A DNA stretch of 64,000 nt, taken from contig NZ_FNOK01000007.1 of NCBI RefSeq assembly GCF_900106995.1, positions 186,001 to 250,000 of the forward strand, read 5' to 3'. This stretch comes from Saccharopolyspora shandongensis. Lineage in GTDB: Bacteria > Actinomycetota > Actinomycetes > Mycobacteriales > Pseudonocardiaceae. A model generated the notes under the pieces. That model did not search any database. It was not told the origin of the DNA and was given only the letters and a program-made list of their open reading frames with translations. A program made the position numbers and the translations under genes. This document shows positions 57,354 through 64,000 of the stretch, piece after piece; the stretch's first letter is position 1, and each line of letters opens with the position of its first letter.

Positions 57354-60300
57354 ATGTCGCTGTACCTCGACCCGGAGGGAGCCAAGGTCTTCGCCGGGCT
57401 GACGGGCTCGGAGTGGCCGGAGGCCGACGAGGACAAGCTCAAGGACCTCGACGGGGAGTACAAGGCCGCGGCCGAAGCGTTGCGGTCTTTGCAACGCCAC
57501 CTGAACGACTACGTCGCCGCCATCAACGCGGGTTTCGCGGGCGACGCGGCCGAGGAATTCGGCCAGTACGCCAGGCAGTACATCACCGGTGACGAGAGCG
57601 GCCTGAGCACCCTGGAGAAGGTGGCGGCGGCCGCCGAGGGGTTCGGCGACTTCCTGTTCGAGACCTCTGCGCAGGTCAGGTACATGAAGGCGCAGGCCAT
57701 CGGCCAGATGATCCTGATGGCGATCGAGATCGCCGCCGCGATCGCGATGGCGTTCTCCACCGGCGGCCTATCGCTGCTGAAGATCCCGACTATCCGCGCG
57801 ATCACCAGCGCGATCCTGCGGTTCCTGGTGCAGCTGGTCGTCGCCACCATCATGTCGCTGGCGTTCGAGCTGGTCGCCGGGTGGCTGCTGGACCTCGCGA
57901 TCCAGTCCGAGCTCATCAAGCAGGGCCTGCAGCACGGCTGGAACCAGGACCTGACCACCGGGGCGATCAAGGGCGCCGCGGTGTCCGGCGCGATCGGCGG
58001 CGTGGCCTCGATGGGCGCCGCTGCGCTGGGCAAGGCCGCGACCAAGTACCTCGGCAAGACGCTCGCCAAGTTCGACCTCACCTCCGAGTTCAGCAAGAAG
58101 CTCCTGAACGTCGGCGACCACGCCGCCGACAGCATCACGAAGCAGTTCGGGAAATCGGCGAGCGACACCGGGACCACTGCCCTGTCGAAGTCGCTCACGG
58201 AAACGAGCACGTCGACGACGGGCAGCCTGTCGAAGTCGACGACGGACAACCTGGCGGGATCGCTCCCGAAGCTGGGCGACGACCTGGCAGCGACGACGAA
58301 GAACTTCAGCAGCCACTTCCTGACCGGGTTCGGCAACGGCGCGTCGCACGGAATCGGCAAGGGCGGGCTCCAGTCCCTGACCGCCAGTGCCGGGTTCCGG
58401 TTCAAGGAGGCGGTCAGCGCCGCGTTCGAGAAGCACCTGACGGGTGCCCTGGGCAAGGCGGGCGCCAAGAGCGCGGGGGAAGCCTTCGGCGAGGCGGTGA
58501 CGAAGAACGCCGGCAAGACGGGTCAGGGCGGCTTCGAGCTCGGCTTGGCCACCGCGATGCATCCCTACCGGAAAGAGCTGGGCGAAAATGCGTTCAACGC
58601 GCTGACCAAGGGATACTCCGACTCGATCCACAGTGGATTGAACCACGTCCGGGAGAGCACGGCGTCCCACATCGTGGGCTCGATCGCCGGCTCGCCGATC
58701 TTCGGTCTCCAGGGATTCCTGGGCGACGGTGCGGGCAGCGCCGTCAACGGCGAGGAGTGGGACCCGAGCTGGGAGAGCTTCACCGGCGGCGCGATCTCCG
58801 GTGCCGCCGAGATGCTCGGCGAAACGCTGGTCGCCGACAAGGTCAAGGAGCAGCTGCTCCAGAACAACCTGACCCTCCCGCTGATGATGAAGAACTTCTT
58901 CGACTCCGGCGGCACGACCTTCACCGCTCCGGCCGATACCGGCTTCGGCGGTTCGTCCGGGCCCGGCAGCGCGATCAGCACCGAGTCGAGCAGTTTCAGC
59001 GACAGCAGCTCGACGTTCTCCGATTCGTCCACTGTGGTCGACTACGATCCGCTGGACACCTTGGAGAGTGCCGCGAACATCGAGACCCAGCCCCCGCCCG
59101 CCACCGGCGACTACGGCGACTGGATGTCGGACACCGGTTCGGACTACGGCGAATCCCACTTCGACGACGTGGACCTGATCGACCTGGATACGGATCTCGA
59201 TCCGGTGACCGGCGAGCAGCTGTCCGAGCGCGGCTCGAACGACGACCACCAGGTCGCGTTCTCGCCTGGTGGCGCCGTTACCTCGCCAAGCTCGATGACG
59301 ACGAGCACGGGCCCGACGCCCGCGGTGACGTCGACCAGCACCCCGGCGAACCCCCAGAACCCCGGCGCACAACCGAATCCCGGCCAGCGGAACACCGGTC
59401 AGCAGAACCCGGTCTCGCAGGTCACCGAGGCGGCGCCGAAAATCCCCACGAGCACCGAGTCTCAGACGGCGCCGCCAGAATCTCAGACGACGCAACCGGA
59501 ATCCCCGTCGGCGCAGCAGCCCACGCAGATCCAGACCGAGACCGGCGCCACAACCGGAACCAGCGTTGACGCGAACCGTGTTGCCCAGCCCGTTGAGACG
59601 CAGCAGGTGGCCACGGGCGGCCAGGAACCCCCGACGCCAGTCCAGACCACCGGCGGCGACTTCACCAACGGCCGGTACGACCCTGGACTGAACTGGTCCG
59701 CGCTCGACGACCCGAAGGTTTCCCTCGAGGATTACAACAAGTACACGACCGAATCCGCTCCGGTGCCGACCGAGACCGGTGGCGACGCAACGCACACTCC
59801 GGAAATGACGCAGCTCGATGGTGACGGTGCCGACGACGAGGTTCAGTACCGCCGGGCGCCGCAGGGCCCGGACGAAGACGACCCCGTGCACGGATACGCC
59901 GCGCCGATCGATGCGAACGGCATCAAGGATGCGCTGCGCCCGGAGATCCTGCCTGGGCCGCAGGTCCAGGGCGATTCCAAGGTTGCGCACCAGCTTGGGC
60001 TGGACCCGTTCGGTGTTCGTCAGGCTCCTCCTGGACCGTCCTTCCTCCAGCAGGACGGCAAGGGCTACGACTTCGGCAAGCTGCACGCGGACAAGCGGTC
60101 GGCGTTCTTCGAGGCGCTGAACATGGCCGCCGGCGGTGGTCAGCTGCTGAGCTGGGATTCGCTTCAGCCGGAGAACCTCGCGTCGCGGCCGGATTCGGTC
60201 ACGACCGGGTCGATCACGACGCGCGCCAGTGGGCTGGGGCTGAAGCAGCGGAAGATCCCGAACCTGGTGCACAGCATCTGGCTGGGCGGGCCGCTGCACG

Positions 60301-63300
60301 ACGACGGCGGATCGCGCGCGGACTTCATGGCCAAGGTCGGCGCGGCGGCGAAGGACGGCAAGCGGTTCGCCAACTTCGGTTTCGTGCTGTGGACCGATGT
60401 TCCCCGCTCGGAATTCGAGCGCGTCGCGGGCTCGGAGTCGCCGCAGGGCGCAGATGCGCAGATCAAGCAGATGCTGGACTGGGCCCAGGCCAACGGCGTG
60501 ATGCTGATCAACGTCGACGAGCTGTTCAACGCGCACAACCCGATGACGCTGGACGCCGAGGTGCGGACCGAGCGGGCGCGCGGAACCGGGGCTGCGTACG
60601 CGTCGGCCAGCGACATGATCCGCGTGGAAATCCTCGACCGCGTCGGTGGCGTCTACAACGACGGTGACAACACGCTGCAGGGCGACCTCGCCGGGGCTGT
60701 CGAAGCGGCGGCCAAGCACAAGTTCGGCTTCATGCTGTCGACGGACCACAGGTCGGGCAAGACGCTGAACAACTCGGCGATGATCGCCGCCGCGGGCACC
60801 CAGGCCACCAGCGAGTACCTGAAGATCCTCGGCGACAACTACGCCAGGGATCTCCACGAAATCTTCGCCATGGAGAACGGGAGCGCGTCCTATTTCAAGG
60901 CCGCGGTAGCCCTCGACGCCGACGCCCGGCGCGATCTATGGCAGGTGGGCGACTGGGGGAATGGTGACTACGCCGCGGAAGATTACGTCAAGAAGGAGAC
61001 GATCTGCCGCACCGGCCCGAACACGTACACCTTCAACCAGCTAGCGCTCGCGTTGGGCCTGTCCGACTACAACGGCGACGATGCGTGGCTGAACTTCCCG
61101 GCGGTCAACGCCGACGTCATCGATGTCGGGACTGAGCACAGCTGGCTGGAGAAGAACCCGTCGGAGCACGACGAGTCCGCCGGCAAGCCGCAACCTGTCC
61201 AGACCGGGCCGCAGGAAGTCGTCGCCGCCGTCCGCAAGGCCGTCATCACGCTGCACCGCGAGTTGCCCAACCGAGGCAACTACCTGCACCTGCCGGCGGC
61301 GGCGCGCACCATCGACAAGCTTCCGGTCGAGCACCGAGCCGCGGCGTGGACGGCCGCTCTGGAACTCTTCCACGAGACGCTGCCGCCGAAGACCACGATC
61401 AACGCCCCGAAGACCGGGTTCGACCAGCTGCCTCCGGAGGCCCGGAGCCTGCTGCGCGACCTGTACCCGGACGCCGGATACCCGGACGAGTCCCAACACC
61501 GCCGGGCGCCGAACGACTCCGGAGACTTCGACGCGAAGACGAAGAAGCAGGGCCTCGACCAGGAGCTGGGCCGCCGGCACGGCACGGCGCTGAGCGACCC
61601 CGACGGAAAGTGGATGGAGCCGTACGGGACTCCGCTGAAGCCGGAAGACTGGGCGGACCAGCGGAACTCGGCGCCTCACGTGACCGTGGCCCACCTGGCC
61701 CGCGATGTTCAGCACGACGTCAAGGTGTTGCCCGACAACAGGAAGCAGTACACCAAGCACCCGCTGCCGAAGTTCGGCATTCCGCGGGACCAGCACGGGA
61801 ACTTCCCGAAGGGCGCGGACGGGAAGGCCCGGCCGGACTGGCTGCAGAAGGTCGAGGAGCGTCAGTCCGAGCTGAAGAAGCAGCTGATCGGTCACCTCAA
61901 GTCGCAGCAGGGCGTGGTGGGCAAGATCGGCTACGACGCGCGGCGGATCACGGTGGCCGGCAAGGACGGCGAGCCGGACCGCACCGTCCTGGAGTTCACG
62001 CACAAGATCTACCTCAAGGGCGGCTCCGGTCGGGAAGCCGGCGTGCAGGCGCAGACGACGAAGCTGCTGAACCAGCTCGTCAACGACCCCGGCCACCGCA
62101 TGCACACGCGCGAGCAGTTCCACCTGAGGGTGGAATTCGTCGACGATCCCACCAAGGCCCACAACGAAGTCGACCTGCTCACGGCGAAGGAGGCGCAGGA
62201 GCGCAACAGGGGCACCGACCAGGGCACCTGGGTTCTGGAAGAGGTGGCGGAGGGCGACGTCCACTGGAATTTCGTCCACGAGATCCTGCACGCGGTGGGC
62301 CTGGTGGACGAGTACCGGTACTCCCACACCGACATCGCTCCCCCGGTGTTCAACGCCGATGGCGACCTCAATCGCGTCCAGCACGACCTCGACGACATCA
62401 TGGGCATCTCGCCGCCGACGACGCGGTACGGCTTCAAGTCGCGGCACCTCTTCCAGATCGGCCTGCTGGCCGAGCAGCTCGGTGTCAACCACGCGCTGGC
62501 GAATCCGGAGACGTCAGGTGGGCGGCTCCTCACCTCGGAGGTCGGGGGCGGCCACGCCACCGAAGCGTTGGCGCACCTGCTGCTGGCCGAGCTCGGCTCG
62601 GACACGGTGGACGATCCGTCCGCGCACCTCGGCCTGTTCGGGAACCGCGATGCCCGTGCCACCTCCGAGTCTTCGACCATCGGGCACGAGAACTGGGAAG
62701 CGTCGGTCGAACTCACCAAGCAGGTCGTGGAGTCGCTGGTCCGTGACCTCCACGACCGGGGCGGCGACCTCAATCTGGCGGGCGTTCGCGAACTCGTCGC
62801 CAGGCACCGGCAATCCGACGCCGTCTTGGCCGCCGCGCTGGGCTACCTCCACGTCCGGCCCGAGCTGAGCGGCCTGGTGCGGCAGGTCACCGACCTCACC
62901 ACGACGCCGCCGCCGCGCAAGGAGTTCCGGAAGCCGGATGCGCAGCCGAACCCCGCGAGCCCGGTCCATCTGCCCAAGCAGGCGCTGCGCTACCTGAACA
63001 TCGACCACAACGCGACGCCGACGTGGTCGGACGGCGCGATCTCCCGGCCGGCGACGATGCCCGCGCCGCCGCGGGGGCAGACCGCCACGGACCTGGCCGC
63101 CAACCTGCGGCGCGCCCCGGACAACACGACAGAGACGAGCGAAGCCGCCGAGCCGGAGGCGGTCGATCAAACATCTCCGCTGGAGACCGATGAACTCGGC
63201 TCCCAGCAGGCCGATCAGCTCGACACCACTCCCACCGAGCAGGTTGACGTCGAGGCCGAGGCGCAGCGGTTGCTTTCGAAGTTGAACGCCGCGACGCTGC

Positions 63301-64000
63301 CAGTTCCCATGCGTTCGGCTTTCGTTGCGGAATGGGATTACTTCGGGTCGTGGCTGCCCAAGCCGCCCCCCGGTTTCATGGCCGGCCACGACTACTCGGA
63401 ATTGAGCGCTGCGGCGGGGATCCGGCTGCTGGAGATGCTGGATCTGGCCAACCCGCCCGTTGAGCTGACCAGCGAGAACTTCACGCCGCAGGCGATCGTC
63501 GACAGCGTCGGCGACAACTCCGTCAAGGTGGCGGTGCACGAGCCCGCCGACCCGTCGGCATGGACCAGGGCTGCCGGTAAGGGTGCCGACGAGAACGCCG
63601 CGGATCAGGAGGCCCCGGCGGCCAACAAGACGCCCGGCGGCGGACTGCCCCCGCTGCCGGACAAGCTCGAATTGCCCTTGGTCCGGAATTCGATCTGGTT
63701 CGGAGGTCCGCTCGTCGCGGACTCGGAGGGCCAGGCGCAGATGATGGAGAACCTCCAGGCGTCGGCCGCGGAGCTCAACGAGCGTGGCGGCCGGGTCGTG
63801 CTGTGGACGGACGTGTCGCGGAGCGAGCTCGACGATCCGGCCGCGCAGCAGATGGTGGCCTGGGCCAAGCAGCACGGCATCGTCCTGGTGAACGTCCACG
63901 AGGTGTTCAACAGCCAATCGCCGATGCGGCTGCAGACGCCGTTCCTGGTCGAGCTGTCGAAGGGGATCAAGGCGGGTTACGCCGCCGCCAGCGACATCCT
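57354..64000 (+). CDS. Giant ESX-linked multidomain effector (3' end beyond window)
   Basis: At least 2215 codons remain open to the window end. Residues 1-110 form a WXG100-like domain (LYLDPEGAKVFAGLTGSEWP, then LQRHLNDYVAAINAGFAGDA); hydrophobic helices follow at about 115-190 (QMILMAIEIAAAIAMAF, VQLVVATIMSLAFELVAGWL). After Ser/Thr/Pro-rich linkers, a first TcdA-like glycosyltransferase domain begins near 967 (IPNLVHSIWLGGPL) and has the DGD metal motif at 1103-1105 in GGVYNDGDNTL. A zinc-peptidase motif HEILHAVGLVDE is at 1642. A second glycosyltransferase-like domain starts near 2110 (VRNSIWFGGPLV). ATG at 57354 follows GGGGAGGG. Confidence 0.85.
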   Translation, partial: MSLYLDPEGAKVFAGLTGSEWPEADEDKLKDLDGEYKAAAEALRSLQRHLNDYVAAINAGFAGDAAEEFGQYARQYITGDESGLSTLEKVAAAAEGFGDFLFETSAQVRYMKAQAIGQMILMAIEIAAAIAMAFSTGGLSLLKIPTIRAITSAILRFLVQLVVATIMSLAFELVAGWLLDLAIQSELIKQGLQHGWNQDLTTGAIKGAAVSGAIGGVASMGAAALGKAATKYLGKTLAKFDLTSEFSKKLLNVGDHAADSITKQFGKSASDTGTTALSKSLTETSTSTTGSLSKSTTDNLAGSLPKLGDDLAATTKNFSSHFLTGFGNGASHGIGKGGLQSLTASAGFRFKEAVSAAFEKHLTGALGKAGAKSAGEAFGEAVTKNAGKTGQGGFELGLATAMHPYRKELGENAFNALTKGYSDSIHSGLNHVRESTASHIVGSIAGSPIFGLQGFLGDGAGSAVNGEEWDPSWESFTGGAISGAAEMLGETLVADKVKEQLLQNNLTLPLMMKNFFDSGGTTFTAPADTGFGGSSGPGSAISTESSSFSDSSSTFSDSSTVVDYDPLDTLESAANIETQPPPATGDYGDWMSDTGSDYGESHFDDVDLIDLDTDLDPVTGEQLSERGSNDDHQVAFSPGGAVTSPSSMTTSTGPTPAVTSTSTPANPQNPGAQPNPGQRNTGQQNPVSQVTEAAPKIPTSTESQTAPPESQTTQPESPSAQQPTQIQTETGATTGTSVDANRVAQPVETQQVATGGQEPPTPVQTTGGDFTNGRYDPGLNWSALDDPKVSLEDYNKYTTESAPVPTETGGDATHTPEMTQLDGDGADDEVQYRRAPQGPDEDDPVHGYAAPIDANGIKDALRPEILPGPQVQGDSKVAHQLGLDPFGVRQAPPGPSFLQQDGKGYDFGKLHADKRSAFFEALNMAAGGGQLLSWDSLQPENLASRPDSVTTGSITTRASGLGLKQRKIPNLVHSIWLGGPLHDDGGSRADFMAKVGAAAKDGKRFANFGFVLWTDVPRSEFERVAGSESPQGADAQIKQMLDWAQANGVMLINVDELFNAHNPMTLDAEVRTERARGTGAAYASASDMIRVEILDRVGGVYNDGDNTLQGDLAGAVEAAAKHKFGFMLSTDHRSGKTLNNSAMIAAAGTQATSEYLKILGDNYARDLHEIFAMENGSASYFKAAVALDADARRDLWQVGDWGNGDYAAEDYVKKETICRTGPNTYTFNQLALALGLSDYNGDDAWLNFPAVNADVIDVGTEHSWLEKNPSEHDESAGKPQPVQTGPQEVVAAVRKAVITLHRELPNRGNYLHLPAAARTIDKLPVEHRAAAWTAALELFHETLPPKTTINAPKTGFDQLPPEARSLLRDLYPDAGYPDESQHRRAPNDSGDFDAKTKKQGLDQELGRRHGTALSDPDGKWMEPYGTPLKPEDWADQRNSAPHVTVAHLARDVQHDVKVLPDNRKQYTKHPLPKFGIPRDQHGNFPKGADGKARPDWLQKVEERQSELKKQLIGHLKSQQGVVGKIGYDARRITVAGKDGEPDRTVLEFTHKIYLKGGSGREAGVQAQTTKLLNQLVNDPGHRMHTREQFHLRVEFVDDPTKAHNEVDLLTAKEAQERNRGTDQGTWVLEEVAEGDVHWNFVHEILHAVGLVDEYRYSHTDIAPPVFNADGDLNRVQHDLDDIMGISPPTTRYGFKSRHLFQIGLLAEQLGVNHALANPETSGGRLLTSEVGGGHATEALAHLLLAELGSDTVDDPSAHLGLFGNRDARATSESSTIGHENWEASVELTKQVVESLVRDLHDRGGDLNLAGVRELVARHRQSDAVLAAALGYLHVRPELSGLVRQVTDLTTTPPPRKEFRKPDAQPNPASPVHLPKQALRYLNIDHNATPTWSDGAISRPATMPAPPRGQTATDLAANLRRAPDNTTETSEAAEPEAVDQTSPLETDELGSQQADQLDTTPTEQVDVEAEAQRLLSKLNAATLPVPMRSAFVAEWDYFGSWLPKPPPGFMAGHDYSELSAAAGIRLLEMLDLANPPVELTSENFTPQAIVDSVGDNSVKVAVHEPADPSAWTRAAGKGADENAADQEAPAANKTPGGGLPPLPDKLELPLVRNSIWFGGPLVADSEGQAQMMENLQASAAELNERGGRVVLWTDVSRSELDDPAAQQMVAWAKQHGIVLVNVHEVFNSQSPMRLQTPFLVELSKGIKAGYAAASDI

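Noticed and set aside
57881-59569. A 562-codon plus-strand frame inside the effector
   Set aside because: It is in a different phase, low in domain content, and entirely within the effector's own frame, which continues through the whole interval.
57768-60857. A 1029-codon minus-strand frame across the giant effector gene
   Set aside because: It is Arg/Leu/Val-rich with no recognisable motifs, and the plus frame has clear domains and a good ribosome site.

Overview
The window is about 70% GC chromosomal DNA, gene-dense, with many GTG starts, purine-rich ribosome sites and several apparently leaderless genes. Mycothiol synthase, GlnR, an F420-type (LLM) oxidoreductase, an LmeA lipoprotein-like protein, XRE/DUF397 pairs, a cysteine-rich leader peptide and ESX (type VII) secretion genes point to an actinomycete, most likely a Pseudonocardiaceae (Saccharopolyspora/Amycolatopsis-like). 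The genus is inference. I see no tRNA, rRNA, CRISPR array or insertion sequence.

Layout. 1-16 kb is a housekeeping block whose gene order recalls the Mycobacterium tuberculosis Rv0812-Rv0823c segment: fur (partial), pabC, nitrobindin-like protein, sulfurtransferase operon (sseC, cysA-type, DUF4395, preceded by a Cys-rich leader peptide), thioredoxin-like protein, lmeA, hydrolase, glnR, mshD and pstSCAB with a PHO-box-like direct repeat. 16.2-22.2 kb is an interposed accessory stretch (TetR + oxidoreductases, NTF2-like, XRE regulators, Uma2). 22-28.7 kb resumes the conserved order with phoU, an LCP protein and dus, plus a GGDEF protein and a lipoprotein. 28.8-34.4 kb carries a papain-like-fold protein, an EspC-like/Ntox44 toxin pair, YqeB/TetR, a SodC-like lipoprotein and an EamA transporter. 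34.4-45.6 kb has a phased palindrome array, a mycosin-like S8 protein lacking its catalytic Ser, a beta-helix/double-AAA protein, a degenerate histidine kinase, an XRE/DUF397 system, a response regulator and an Lrp-EamA-DUF2000 set. 45.6-64 kb is an ESX locus: eccC diverging from eccD-eccB, followed by small WXG100-type proteins, a 731-residue probable substrate, YbaB, an EspC-like protein and a giant effector running off the window end.

The most notable items are (i) the giant ESX-linked protein from 57354, which carries a WXG100-like/membrane N-terminus, a DXD glycosyltransferase-toxin-like domain, an HExxH metallopeptidase-like site and the start of a second glycosyltransferase-like domain; (ii) a dispersed structured repeat with five recognisable intergenic copies whose stems show compensatory changes, two of them bounded by terminal inverted repeats; (iii) a 34.5 kb array of six GTTTC-N4-GAAAC-like palindromes spaced 41-42 bp; and (iv) an apparently dead mycosin near a beta-helix-AAA-AAA fusion.

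Long palindromes are frequent, mostly between convergent genes or at the 3' ends of genes, and in two cases they supply the stop codon of a gene. They probably act as terminators or as mobile palindromes.
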